Part shown: positions 50,691-64,000 of the stretch, piece after piece | How the letters are laid out: each line of letters begins with the position of its first letter | How positions within the stretch are numbered: position 1 is the first letter of the stretch | Origin: Trochalopteron elliotii | Lineage: Eukaryota > Chordata > Aves > Passeriformes > Leiothrichidae | DNA: 64,000 nucleotides | Assembly: GCA_024734555.1 (NCBI GenBank) | Contig: JANPWX010000026.1 | Location: 4,961,741-5,025,740 of the forward strand | Direction: 5' to 3' | Position numbers and translations under genes: made by a program | The notes under the pieces: model-generated | What the model was told of the DNA's origin: nothing | Database searches by the model: none | What the model saw: only the letters and a program-made list of their open reading frames with translations

Positions 50691-52655
50691 AGAAACAATC
50701 TATGGAGAATACATAGACACAAAGGTTAATTTAATTTCCTTTCTATGGAAAAGAGTCTGCTTGTTCCATAATATTTATATTTACCTGAATCCTTGCAAAG
50801 CTTTATGCTTGTCAGTACAACAGAAGGGAAGGGAACAGAGTAAGAGAAACAATTATGAGATTATACTACATTGACCTACTGGTGGGCAACAGCTCTATTT
50901 ATTAATAAAAAAAAAGTAGAAATACTGAGGAAAAACATTATGAGGAGAATGAGAACAGGAAATGAAATGAGCAAAAACTGTGGAAGATGGAAGAATGAAC
51001 ATGTCACCAGCACGAGGAAGGAACAAGGACAACTTGCCATCAGCACAGACTGTCTTCTGTGGCTGTGATCTACTAAGGTCTAACTGCCCACTTACTTTCC
51101 AAAATTTGATTGTTACAGCTATTTCTTTCTTTATAGCTCAATGATGACAGCTACAGAGAACTGCTAAGACAACATCCACACCAAAAAGCCCTCAAAATAC
51201 TCCTCGTTCCTTCTCATTTTTCCCTTCTGTTTTGACTATTAGAGATATGCTCAGAGTTTCACAGCACGAACGCCATTGGTAAAGTGGGATCCCATTCCTG
51301 ATTGCAGAGAACATAAAATCTTCAACTGAAAGTTTTTCATCAGCTACAGCATACTAACATCCATTATGACTAATTTTTTTCTTTGTATCAGTACTGCAAT
51401 CAGGGATAAAATAGCTCGTAGTTTCACTGCTGTTATTGCCAACTAAACCAGTAGTCTGGGGCCCTAACTTCCATCACATAAGTCCATCTCCCTCTAATCC
51501 ATTACCAGAAATGACTAATAAATGAATGATTAACACCATCTACTAAGATATGTTAACTGAACACTGACCACTTTCAGGCTGGTCATCATTGTCCCTACCT
51601 CCTTCCCACAATCTACCTTGCTTGAAGGTACATCCTCCTAAGATCTGTTGGCACAGTTGTACCTTGAGTTGCTTCCTAACAAGGCTGTTCTAGAATTATT
51701 TGGGTTAGTTAGGATAAACTCTAAATTAGTTTTTCTATTTTGAATAATTTTGACTGAAAAACACAATAGAACATTAACCTGTTCAGTCATGGAAACTGAT
51801 CAGACAGGACTGAATCCTATTAACCTGTCCTGAATTCAAGTAAGAGCATTATGTCTAACTGCAATCTCACTAGCAGCAGAAACCTTCTACATTACTTCAA
51901 CCTTGCCATCTTCCAGACAAAATGAGAAAACTTTTCCAGCTGTATTTTTGTATGATGGATAGTGGGCATTTAACTTCTGCATTCCCCTTAAAAGTTCCTC
52001 CTCTGTATAATGAGCCTAACCTCAGCATGCAATTTGCATATCCAGACTTAGTATGAGTACTCACCGTAACAGATCTGTTTTAGCAGTAACATCATTTCAC
52101 CTTTAAACTTAAGATGGAGAGAGCAACTGGTGGCATACTGGGTGTACTTACATAGCAAGGTCTTTCTCTCAAAACCTTGAGAATTTTCATCCTGCTGCTG
52201 AGAATGGGGACAGAGAGCATTTGGGTGGGCAGCAGGTTAAGGCCAACCAGGCACGGTACCAGAGCAGCATGGAAAACACGATGATGATGATACCAGAATT
52301 TGTAATTCATATCAACAAAACAAAACACTGGCCATAGGGCTTAACCTTGACTACATGCATTCCAAAGTATTAAGGAGTATAAACAACACTTTTCATTACA
52401 GCTGCAGATCTATTGTTTCACATGGCAGAATTCAGAGCTTGCTCTTTGGTGGCCACATTTGTTTGGATAGTATCATGAACCCCATCTCATTAGGAAGCAC
52501 TTCTGAAAATTCACATTTGATGGGAATATATTTCCGTAAAAAATCTTAATGTTCACTCCTGTTCTGGTCAAAGAAGCCAAAAAACTTAAATTTGGCAAGA
52601 TGACTAAGACCTACTCTGAGGCATGAAACCCTTTACAGCAAGAAATTCTTATTTA

Positions 52656-52668
52656 AATATATATATAT
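52656..52668. repeat. Short (AT)n microsatellite
   Basis: About six AT units flanked by AAATTTAA-type sequence. Confidence 0.65.
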
Positions 52669-55600
52669 GTAAAGATTTCTGCTGTAATGGCAAGCACAAA
52701 GAAAACAAAACATATGAGGTTCACCTGTTACATAATAAATATGCTTTCTGCTCTCAGTTATATGGCTTTAAAATCAAGCTAATCTGATGAACTAGCAAAG
52801 TTTCCCTGGCATGTACTGGTACAAGAGGGATGGAGGGGAAGAGCAAAAAGAAGTGCAGAGATGGCCAAACAGTCCAGTATGACTTAATGCCAACTCCCTG
52901 CATGGAATAAGATTAAGAAACAATTTTTATGTCACCTGGCATTAACTTTAACTACACAAATTTTGTTAGGCCATTTTGCTAGTACAGACTTCATTACCAT
53001 TTTTAGACATACAAAATAGAAGACATTGAAAGCCCTTTATTTTTTTGGAAATGTCCTGCCAGCTGTATTATATGAAAGAAACCCTTTCAAGAATATTCCA
53101 GAATGAGATATTCCAAGTTTGCCATTACCAAGTTTACATACTATTTTTTCCATTTGAATGTCAAGAGGAAAGCAAGACACACACACAAAACACATCAAAC
53201 AAAAATAACCCTGACACAAACCCAAAACTCAAATCCAAATCTAAAATATTGTCATAAAGCCCCAAGTCCAAGGTTACTACCCCCTCCCATGTCCTTTTCA
53301 AGAAAATGAAGCATCCTTGACAGTTTTACAGTTGCTTCCATTAAATTTAATGTAGCTACATGTTTTGAGTTGCATCAAGCTGATCTCAAGAGGGATGACA
53401 TCAGGATTTCTTTTCACATTTTGAATGCTACATGTAGCCATCTCTGTCAAGTGCTCTAACAAAAAAGAGACTTTTAGAGGAGAGATTTCAGTCTTATGCT
53501 TAGAAAAATCTTTGAGGTTCACCCAGTATTCTGTGGCACAGCATTCAGTTTTACACCTGAGATCTAGAATATTGGAAGTGTGCAAACAAATATATTAGAT
53601 CTTACAAGTAACCTCCTCTCCGGAGCAAAAAATGTGGTTTCCATTATATTCTTCCACCCTGGGATGTTTTTACTCTTTACAAGTGTTAAAATGCAGGAAA
53701 ATGAAAGGTGTCTCCCTTTCTCTGTCACACATAAACAAAATAATCTATTCCTTCCCTCTGTTCCCAGAAGGCTGTGAATAAGAAAAAAAATCTTATAATA
53801 GGAAAAAGCAGGATATAGTGAAGATGAATGATGAAGAGTTGCAGCCAGAGGGTTGCAGTTGCTGAGCACAGACTCCACTGCACACATTTCCCTGGTAGGT
53901 CTTATATTCCCCTACTCACAAAGCAACTCCAGCATCATACAGGAGGCACAGAGTCTGCTGCCTCTGCAGTGGCAGTCCTAGCAAATGCCTCATGTCATAA
54001 GATTACCTTTGCTGGTACAGAAAATGATACCCCATTCTGAACACAGTTTCAGGGGCTTCTAGGTGCATTATATCTCAAAATATACTAAATTTCTTTGCTT
54101 ACTGAGAGACCTACACTCTTAGCTTAGGATTTGAAAGTCACGCTAAAAGCATGTTAATTGTAATAATAAAGTGCTTTAAATCGGGGCAAGGTGTCACCTG
54201 GAAACCAGTCTGCATTCAGTACTAACCCTAGTGAGCCACATAAATATTCAGCTGATCATCAGGATACAGGACACTGAACACACCCCATAAAAGCCCTAGT
54301 GAACAGCCATGAAAATTTTACATTTACTTCTACACACTCTCTAAATACTGCTGAGACTCAGTTACCCTATCATTAAATGAACTCTGCACCTGAAGAATTT
54401 ACTGTGCTGTAGGGAATGGTATCTACACAAGCACATGATCATGTCAATCAGCACCCTAACACATGCCAGACCACAAAATTCCAGTATTGTAATAATTAGT
54501 TCATTGGTATTAAAATAATTATTTCATTTGACCATACCAACTAGCAGTTTCTAAAGCTGTTAATAACATTAATTAGCAAAAAACTGAGACTTCCTATTTC
54601 AGGTGACACTGTAAAAGGTGAAGTAAAGAGATTTCCTTTTCTTAGTTTAAATCTAAGAAATAAAATTATTTACTTTTTTGTTTTTAAACAGTAACTTTTG
54701 AGATAGTAGCATTTTCTAGGGATTAGTAACATTTTTATGGTGACAGATAAACACAAGATTAATTTACTAAGATATTTGGTAACATGGAAATTGAATGAAT
54801 CTGCTACAATTGATCTTTCACCTTACCATATATTTAGCCATCAAATCCATTTGTAACCTGATGAAATATTATCCAAACATCGAATGCTGCTTTGGTGGAT
54901 GTTTTGGCTAAATAGCTGAGGATACTGTAGCACAGAATCATATCATATATCCTGTTTACTACAGCCCAAAGACAAAATTACAGGTTCTGGTATTTCAGTT
55001 ATCTGGTATTCCTGTGCTCAGGAATTTTCCCATGGCTGTTTCTATTACAGAGAAGTTTAAAAGACAGCCTTTAGCAAGTTGGCCATACATTACTCTGGAC
55101 TTAACTACACAAGTCTACAACTTTGGCACAAGAACTTAGAGTACCTCCATGGCCAAATTTTGGCCAAATTCTGAGGAGTCTGATCACATTAATTTACTAG
55201 AAGCCTGATATAACAGCAGAACCCTGACACTTGGGTAATTACTCAGCAACTTTGAGCAAATTAATGTAGTTGAGACCAAAGATTCTTGTTCTTCTATCAC
55301 TTGCCAGATATGTTATTCTTCAAGTCCTCACCAACTTACATGCAAATACATTAAGTGCTCTGCTGGAAGTTACACATCATAGCAAAAGGAAAAAGCATGT
55401 TCTGAGACATTTCAGACAGATTAGTACCAATTCTCCTTCATAACACAGTGAAATAAAGAATTAGCCTTAGCAGTGGAAGAAGAGAGAATTTCTATAATAT
55501 TTTTCTGCTTCATGTGCTTTTATCATGGCTCAGCTGTGGACTGCGATCTTTCAGAAGCATTTCACACATGCTGTGTGGGTATTAATACTGAGGCCAACAA

Positions 55601-57026
55601 CAGAGATATGCAAACTGGGTGCATACTTCACCCTGTATGTCAAGTCAGTCTAGAACAGGCCACATCAGCAAAACAGCAGTTTCATGAGATTTAAATTGTC
55701 CACATTCTATAATGGTACATACAGTTACTTAATTCTAAAATAAAGTCTTACAGAAGAAACCAAGCCTTAGCTGTGAATAAAACATACATTTATTTTGAAA
55801 ACTAACAATGTCATATTTTGAATCATAATTTCTAAAGGCAGGGCTGAATTCATCTGTACATGTTAGAATTCATCAATATCAGGAACTTGCAATATTTACA
55901 TATTCAAATCAGAAACGGCAAGAAAATCAGAAATAGTCAGACATGTAAAGACACAACAGCCATACTGTTGCCCACAAAGTAACCATGAATGCAACACCTA
56001 TTTAATTCAAGCCTTAGTTATACCAAATGATATAATAAATTGTTCTGTTCTTGACAAAAGCATCAGCCTAAAAGATCTACGACGAACCAAGCCCCTTTCT
56101 CATGTGGCTTGTCCCTTTGCATGGGAGGAGTTTGTAATTGTGATACATTGTAGCTTCCAAAGGACTTGTGCATTTAGCATAGGCGACAAAACAAGGAACA
56201 CTAGAAATTTGGATTCTTTTTAGTCAGTTATACTCTCATACTGCTATAAAACTCTGTTAATAAACAAAGAACCAAATATGCTACATATTGCACAAAGCTT
56301 TCATGTTTAAGAATTGCAATCTGTAAGACAAGAAGCAGATGATAAGGGAATTATAAAATCAGTAAGACACCAGTTTAATAAGCAGTGCTCTTGGTTCTGT
56401 GAGAAAATGTTACCTCTTTTTTTTACATGCATCCTGACATAAAACTTAAGACAGGGTTTGAAATATGATTATAAGGTAGCTTTATGGATAATTATATGAA
56501 ACACCTTCTAATCATGAGAAACACTCAGAGAAAGCAGAAATGTGCTTGTGTAGAAATGAATGAGTGACAAGGCAGACCAACAGCACCAGACAACAGGTGT
56601 CTCAAAAAACAAATTAAATATAGTAGATAGGGAAGTGGACAGCCCTAAAGGTCTTGAAAGCAACAAGTTTCAGGAACAATCTAGAAAATTATTCTCTAAG
56701 TTGGTTCTACCAAGAAAGTAAAGTGTTATTTTTCAGGGAAATACTACTTCAGCTGTACAAAATTCCATGAGTGTCACATAGCTTTTTCTTCCCACACATC
56801 TCTCTTCTTTAAGAGGCTTAGAAAAGAGAGATAGCCATGAGTCACTCACTTTCTTTATTGAACTCAAATTTTTATGACTTAAAGGAGAGATAGATGGAAG
56901 AAGGCAAAAAGTAAAGAATTCTTTCCTGCTTCTAATGACAGCAGTTAGGACTTTGGAACAGTTTAGGTTGCTGCAGCCGCCAAAATGCCCTTCCACAATC
57001 ACCTGGTTTGACAAGATATGGGGTTT

Positions 57027-57041
57027 AAAAAAAAAAAAAAA
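57027..57041. repeat. A15 homopolymer
   Basis: Fifteen consecutive A residues. Nothing upstream is recognisable as a retrocopy. Confidence 0.8.
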
Positions 57042-57359
57042 GTGAGAAAGCTTAGCAAGACAACTCTAAAGTTCTGTTGTGGCTGAAAGCATAGACAACA
57101 ACAATAACCATCACTTTCACACCTGTAGCACATCTGTTGCAACAAGAACAACACATTATGGCCTCACACTCAACTGTGTTGAGTTGTAAGGATGCAAAGA
57201 CCTCCTCACAAAACAACTGCAATAAGATTTTACCTATTAATATCTTACCCATACTCCAACTACGTTGGTCTAAGCCTACAGTGGGACAGTATCTAACACA
57301 ACAAACCTTCCAATATACCAAGCAATTGTACTTCAGTAATCAACTAGCTTAGATACGTC

Positions 57360-57545
57360 TTGGGGAAAATTTGGGATTGGGTTTTTGTGGTTTTAAAGAT
57401 TTTTGGGGTATTCTGGTTGCTGTTTTTCACATGGGTTTTGTATGTATGTTTGTTTATTGGTTGTTGGGGGTTTTCAATACTTTTAAATTTATTGAAATTA
57501 TTATTTTATTTTGTTGTTATTGCTGGTTTTATTTTTCTTTTTCTT
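57360..57545. repeat. T/G-rich low-complexity stretch
   Basis: Repeated GGGTTTTT, GGTTTT and TTTTGGGG words, then TTATTTTATTTTGTTGTTATT. The plus frames at 57360-57610 encode Phe/Leu/Trp-rich low-complexity sequence because of this composition and are not considered genes. It is the complement type of the A/C-rich tracts at 18.5, 28.5 and 61.4 kb. Confidence 0.7.
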
Positions 57546-60448
57546 CAAGAACAGTGAAACTGGTGCAAGACTCAAAGTACCAAGAGCAGACACCATCCTT
57601 ATCCAAATGAACAGGAAGCAGACATGAAATATATTGGCAAACACACCATGGGGGATGGCAGTGTGTGTCCACTCCCCAGGAAATGATGTCTGAAGAACAA
57701 CATTTGAAAGTTAAAAACCCTGCCACTAATGCTCTGCACCTGACAACTGCAAAGAGATGCATTGCTGAAGATTACCTCTGAGGTTTCCTCCCAGTAATTA
57801 CACCAAGTATTTAAGAACTTTCAAAGGACTACCAGAAATCATCTATTTTGTTTGGGTCTTATTTTTCTCTAGAAAGCTTATTTTACTACCCTTAGAAAAT
57901 AGTCTAGCAGCAATTACTCCAGATGGGAATAACAGTAATTCACACACTTTTTTGTTTGTCAGTAGAACATTCTTTATATTAATGCCAAAAGATTTCAGGA
58001 CAAAATATATATTTCCAAGGAATTAATTATCCCTCAAGTATACAGAGTGAATTAACGAGTGAACACGAGTTTCAGTACTGCCAGTCTGGTGAAAACCAGT
58101 GGTCACAATATTCTCCCTTGCTTATCAGCTCTCAAGGAAGCCCCCAACAGCAGTACTCTTCTTATGTATAAATGGTTTCTTGTTTTTCACTGTTCCTTAA
58201 TGTGACCAATGTGAAAGTACCTATGCTGCAGTCTTAATTGCTTTGCTTCAAAGCTGAGAACAGATCTGGAAGCTTACTGTTCCTAAAATTTTGCCAGAAT
58301 TTCCTTGGCACAGATGGGCAGGACAAGACATGACTGATCAATCATTGTTATTGTGAAATAGAAAAGGACTAATTTAATTTTAAAATTTATTATAAACTTC
58401 ATTTCTCCATACTGCAGTTCCAAACTCTTGAGTCACTTAATTGCTACATCTCTGTGTGTGTCTGTAACTATTATTTGCATTTTGCTCCAAATATGCCAAA
58501 AGAAGAAGAACTACAACAACTCTCAAAAAACCAAAACTAAACAAAAGCAACCCACCAAAATAGTTTGAAACTTTTTAAAAAAAAAGTTTAAATAAATGTG
58601 CAATTATTAACCCACAAACGTGTGTTTTGCTGTCCTGATCAGTAGCAATCTTTTAAGTGTAACAACGACACTCAGAAGTGAAAAGACCAAAACAGAGAAA
58701 TGTCTTATTATTAAGACTATTAAGGGAATTATTTACCTTCCAGGGTTCATAGCTAGTTAAAATTCTCACTAAATGTTTACAGAATAAACCCAAACACCTG
58801 AGAAAGCACTGAAGCATGCTCTGGAACAGCCTTCTTCTCTTAATACTGATTATGGATGCTTATAGAGTGGGATAGGTAAATAATATCTACTGCACCTATT
58901 CTTATATAGGTAATTCCTAAGCCATAGGCATTTTTAGGCTGACATTCACATTTTCCTATTTCGATATTGAAGATATGCTTCTATGAATAAAATAATTTTA
59001 ATTCAATGAGAGAATCTACATTCACCTTCTATCTGTGCTGGAAGTGATTATCTTCAAACACACGTAATAGGCCAGAACTAAACACAGAGAGATTGACTTG
59101 AGCTTGGTGACACCTTTTCTTCTATCACTCAAGATGAAGATAAATGCATGTTCTTCTTTGGCTGTTTCTTTGCACAGTTTTTTGCCACTTCTGCATTGTT
59201 CTGAAATGCACTCTATGAGACTCATCTCTTCACTGTCTTCATTTTCAAGTCTCGACAGATAGGTGTATAGGGATTACTAAATTACTACAAAACCACCAAA
59301 CACTTTGTGTCCAGATTATTAGACACATTCCAGCTTCCTTGTATTTTTTGTAACTTGTAACTCCTTGTATCTGGCCCCTGGAATTCCCTTTTTTGCAGCA
59401 GAAGATTACTGTTGGCAAGAGACACCTAGGTTTGTGCTGCAATGTATTTTCCTTTTCACAACCAGTGTGGAAAAACACACCAAGTACCTATCTACATATT
59501 ACACTCATCTAAATTCCATCTGGATCACACTGAGCAGTTGTTTCTGGGAAACAAAACAATGTGGGTGACTCCAAATACCTTACTGCGTTTAGATAGCGGA
59601 TTCCCCACAGCATTAAGAGATACAAACTTCCTCAAGATAGATTAAAAACCCAAGCTTGTTATCTTGCTGCATGTTTTATCCACTGCATTCACAAAAGGTA
59701 GCATTGCCATTGGGCACTTTTCTCCAAAGACTGGCCACTGAAACTGTTGAGGGATGCAAATTAGTAGTACACCCTGAATTGTACCAACAAGTTAAGAACA
59801 TGACACTACCATAGCATCCTCACATCAAAGAGAGAGTGATATGCATGCAAAGGTAACCCTGAGGCTACACTAACATGACAACATCATGAGAAATGGCAGA
59901 AACAAAGAGGATATAACAATGAAACGGGGGTACCAGCTTATGGGAATTGTTAACCCTGGCAGAAATTACCTGGGCAATGATATCTGAAACACCAAAGGTG
60001 TCAAACCCATAAAAATCAGGACCAATGGAAAAGGAGTATATATTTACTTTGGAGGAGACAAAAGTGGTAGGGAGAGAATTGGCAAGTGGAAGAGGGTGAA
60101 GATGACTAAGAGAGCAAAATCATCCAGTCATAATTGACCACAGTACCCAACAAGCACTCATGTACTTGATCACCACAGTTTGCACAGGTCAATAAAATAA
60201 CTGCTTCCATCAAGCCCACCTCTGATTTACTTGCAGGCTCAAGAAAACACACCTATTTTCCTTGACACCAATGAGGGAATTCTTGCAGCACTCTACCTAA
60301 CATCAGCATAGAAACACCCTACCTTTTCCTCTCTTACAGGGAAAATTTGTAAACAAGTACCATACGGTAAACAACTTGACAAATCTAGGTCAAATTCACC
60401 ATGTTGCAACAATTTGAAACCATATTTTTCGCAAATCTAGTGCTTAGC

Positions 60449-60470
60449 AAAAAAAAAAAAAAAAAAAAAA
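60449..60470. repeat. A22 homopolymer
   Basis: The longest pure A run in the window, followed by CAACAAAAAA. It could be the tail of an old retrocopy, but no element body and no flanking duplication were recognised. Confidence 0.85.
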
Positions 60471-61329
60471 CAACAAAAAATTAACTACTCTACATAAAGT
60501 AGTCCTCTATAATTCTCAGTGCATGAAGCCTTCTACAGAAAATGTGTAAGCTTTGTTATACAGGAACTTTTGGAAAGCTTTTTTTATAAAAAAGAATTAT
60601 CCATTATAAAGATAAATTTTATACATTATAAGGGTATAAGGATTATGTTTCATAAAAAGAGAGCTGCTTATGATGAGGAAATAGATTACCAATTACATGC
60701 TCAGCAGCAGACCTGTCACAGACAACAGCAATGGTCTCAAAATATTGACACTGAATACATCTCAAAAGGAAGTATTTTCTATAGGATAAGAACTCAGAAA
60801 AACCCAGGAGTCAAAGCTAAATGTGACTAAAACATTCTAAACATCTCAGATTCACAAAAAGCAGGTTTTTAAATCTCAGCTCGCTCTTCCCCATGACCTT
60901 TTCAGCTTTCTTGGCTGGAGAAAACCTTTAGACTGAATGATTTGATCTTCAGGGATTCTAGACCTTTCTGATTTTAGATAACTATAATTCTTCCAGTTTC
61001 TTCCAGGAAGGTAATTTCCAGTTCAATGCACACGTTAGGAACTTTAAAGCTTACATGAGCCTAAGTCAACACAATCAGCAGAAGGACCGTGCACAGCCTT
61101 TTGCGTCACCTTCCTGCACAGCTGCCTCTCTTCTGGCACACACATTCAGGAGCAGGATATGGGAGCTGTCTTAAAGTAATGTAAACAATATTTGTCAAGT
61201 TTTTAAATCCCCATCAACTCCCAGATCTTATCCATGCCATAGCCCCACAAATATTTGTTTATGAATGGAGAAGGGGCTCATGTTCTTCAGCTTGTAAGGT
61301 CTGAGAGGCCAAGAATCAAGAGTTGCCCT

Positions 61330-61495
61330 AAAAACCCAAATAAAAATCCCTCTATAAAAAAAAGTGCAACTCCCCCCAAGCCCTCACCTCCCTCAAAAAA
61401 CAACAACAAAACAAAAACAACACAACCCGCCCCAAAAAACCTCAAACAAAACAAACAACAAAAAACCCACAACCAAAAAACCCCACACAACTAAA
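61330..61495. repeat. A/C-rich low-complexity tract
   Basis: About 165 bp dominated by A and C (AAAACAACAACAAAACAAAA, CCCGCCCCAAAAAACC, AAAACCCCACAC). The plus frames at 61255-61570 encode Lys/Pro/Asn/Thr-rich repeats, and the minus frame Gly/Phe-rich repeats, purely from composition. Confidence 0.8.
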
Positions 61496-64000
61496 TCCCT
61501 TAACAAACTAGTTATTCTTAAGGGATTTGAGACCTACTTGTGCAAATTAAAGCGTTTTGCACTAGTTTGAACTGCTTAGCCTGCATTCTTTAAGCCTTTT
61601 TGGGTGTGAATTCACAAGAACTCAGCAATAGCAAGTTTGCCACTTTGTATTAAATTAGTTGAATTTACTCCACTTTAAGGCTGAAATAACCATAACTAGG
61701 ACAAACAGATGATCTTCCTGCCTAACTTCAAGGGTTTGCAGAAGTACAGCTCTTACCAATGGCTTCATATCAGTACAGCTATACCAAACAACAAACCCAA
61801 GGAACCTCATGTTCAAGATATACACCTAAACTTCAACTGAAATCTATTTTCTCTGTTAATCAAAGGCTTTTCAGGCATTCCTACTTATATCACATCTAAG
61901 AATTTTTAAGACCTGATTTTCCAAAGGTTTGACACTAAGAGTTTCACAGGGAAAAGGTGAAGAGACTTCAGAAGAGAAAACCAATTCTTGGACCCATTTT
62001 TTTTTTTCCTAGAGAATTAAGTTTCACCTCAAGCATAAAAGACTCATTTAGGAATACTTTTTAATAACCCTATATCTAATATTTTAAAAAAAAATCCAGG
62101 TTTGGTTACATAATCAAATCAGAAGCTAATAATCTTCTCAGCAAAGACAAGGAAACTTTTATTTACAACCTAGTCCTATATTTCTTATAACTTAACCATA
62201 CCAGTGTGTAAAACTGAATACTCATTGAAAAAAATAATTTGCACAGCAGAATAAAACCCTGCAAATTTTTAAATGCTTTAATATTTTCTGCCATATTGTG
62301 GAGAATATCAGATGGAAAGGCCATAAATAGCAGATTTCAGATTATATTAATTTGTTCCAAAAGCCACAGATGAATTTTTTATTCTGACTTACCACAGAGG
62401 AACTGAAAGCCTTTCCATTGAATTTGTATCAGGAAATACTGAGAGCATGTACAAGAATCTCTTGTAACACTTCTCCCTGGAAAAAAGTGTTTTCTTATTT
62501 GGTCAGTGTGTCATAATAGTAATGAAATAATAAAAAGAAGTTTAATTCAGTTTGCACAGTCATATCCAGAAATCTCTTTCCAAATGTGTTGGTTTAAGTT
62601 CCCAGACCCATCCAGGCTTTGTGCAGTTCAACTCTTGCCATAAATCACAGCAGAACTGTGACATTCTCACCTATATACAACTGCTATGTGTAGGTTGAAC
62701 ATTCTACATGGATCCTTGGCTTTTTTTCCCTACTTCAGCTGCTAGATATCATCTACAGGAACATTGATGGAAAAAGGAAATCCTTGGTCTTCAGATCCAG
62801 CGGTTTTGTGGCTTCTTTCTCTGAGAAAAAGAGGTCTGTCTCTTCTGAACAGAAATAATGGTAACATTGCTCAGAGAAAGGAGAAGGCAACAGAGCAGAA
62901 CTTAACATGAAAAGGACAATTACTCAACAGTGTCAAAGGAGGAAGGTGAAAAGTCCCCATCAAATCCTGAGGGAGGAGTTGGGACGGTCAATCTTATGCA
63001 TCTCCATACTCACAATCCTTGGCTGACCCCTGCACATTCAGAAGAGTAGCCTCTCTCACCACTGTGCAAAGCACACAAACTCAGCCATTTTCATGCCCAA
63101 CCTATATCACTACATCAACAGAAGTTCACATTTTATGACTCCTTAAGGTAACATTAAAAATACACAAATCTCTAAAATACAATACCCCTTCTGTACTAAC
63201 CACTACACTACAGTTGTGAAACAAAGCTTATTCAAATGAATTTTTGCAATAAACCAACTTCACAGAAACAGATGCTATTTCATACACAGTGAAAAGGTTT
63301 CTAAATAGTACCCTTTAGTAAGGCATCACCTCTTCTAAATCAGCAATAGCACTGTGCGTTGGTGCAACATCTAACTTTTGGTTGAAAATGGTTATTAAAC
63401 CTCTATTTTCAAACAAATACAATTTTTAACTGGCCTTTAGAATTTATTCCTAAGCACTAACTTACAGAAATAAAACTCTCTCCCACACAGGGCAAATACT
63501 GCAACCTCTTTACTGGTGCTAATAGATGCTTTACTGAAGAATGTCAGCCATGACTCAGACTCACTTCTTCCAAATAGGAGATCATAAGTTTTGGCATTTT
63601 TGAAGCCCTGCAGTCATTAAGGTATGTATTTCCTACATACACACACACTCCTTTTTTTCCCGTTTTCTGAAGTGGAAAAATAATCTCTCATCATCAGCAG
63701 CTTTCAGATGGAGCTGGGCCTTAGAAAATGAGATCAACTAGCATGCAAGAAGAAAAAACAAGAAAAAGAAGCAAGAGCTGGCAGAAGACAAACTACAAGC
63801 TAGTTTTTTAGTGGCATTGTTTCTGTGACTAATATTTAAACACCGTTTGAGTATAAAAAGGACAGTAAAAACCTGCAAGAATCACAGTACCAGTAAACTC
63901 AGAGACGTCATTGTTCATGGCGGGAGCCTCACAGTCAGCTCCAGCCTTCTCAGCAAGAAACTGGCAGATTCCTCATGCTGAGTTGAAAGGAATTTTCATA

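Larger units (their letters stand above)
50691..64000. other. Unique AT-rich sequence, no gene established
   Basis: Beyond the simple repeats listed separately I see no gene, RNA gene or transposon. A stretch at about 54.13-54.56 kb is dense in TAAT-type words, and an open interval follows a strong acceptor at 62738; both are raised as findings. The 103-codon frame at 60519-60830 and the 107-codon frame at 53564-53887 have no recognisable content. Confidence 0.45.

Noticed and set aside
60380..60480. A22 run considered as the tail of a processed pseudogene
   Set aside because: No gene-like sequence lies upstream, no AATAAA is suitably placed, and no flanking target duplication could be found.
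61255..61570. Lys/Pro/Asn-rich plus frames and a Gly/Phe-rich minus frame
   Set aside because: They are direct translations of an A/C-rich low-complexity tract.

Overview
The window is AT-rich vertebrate nuclear DNA, almost certainly from a bird and probably a passerine. The taxon call rests on the repeats. There are four 3'-end fragments of CR1 LINEs, the dominant bird retrotransposon, and one solo retroviral LTR. The LTR starts TGTCCTGG and ends ACTACA, the style of passerine class III elements, and is bounded by a perfect 5-bp target-site duplication. There are no operons, ribosome binding sites, CRISPR arrays, tRNAs or rRNAs. The sequence looks like a gene desert or a very large intron: open frames are short, unrelated to each other and mostly due to chance.

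Layout: 1-2.7 kb is unique sequence. 2.74-3.26 kb is the solo LTR (minus orientation). 3.3-16.7 kb is unique AT-rich sequence with a few small inverted and direct repeats and two stretches that read like conserved regulatory DNA. 16.78-17.44 kb (minus strand) is the only place I regard as probably derived from a protein-coding gene: two open exons joined by a 97-bp intron with good splice sites and matching phase, followed by a stop codon and an AATAAA. I do not recognise the protein. 17.4-21.0 kb is unique with an A-rich tract. 21.0-21.7 kb is a CR1 fragment (plus). 21.7-29.6 kb is unique. 29.6-30.5 kb and 32.6-33.4 kb are two more CR1 fragments (plus), forming the GC-richest part of the window. 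33.4-49.8 kb is unique, with further stretches resembling non-coding regulatory DNA. 49.8-50.7 kb is a CR1 fragment in the opposite orientation. 50.7-64 kb is unique with A-rich and A/C-rich tracts.

Nothing here forms a multi-gene system, and I found no convincing new biological system. Points that merit a check are the unidentified spliced reading frame near 17 kb, several isolated open intervals with strong splice sites that could be exons of a long host gene or lncRNA, a diverged 60-bp direct repeat pair near 9 kb, a perfect 22-bp palindrome at 10.96 kb, and candidate conserved non-coding elements. All family assignments come from reading the sequence; no database search was run.
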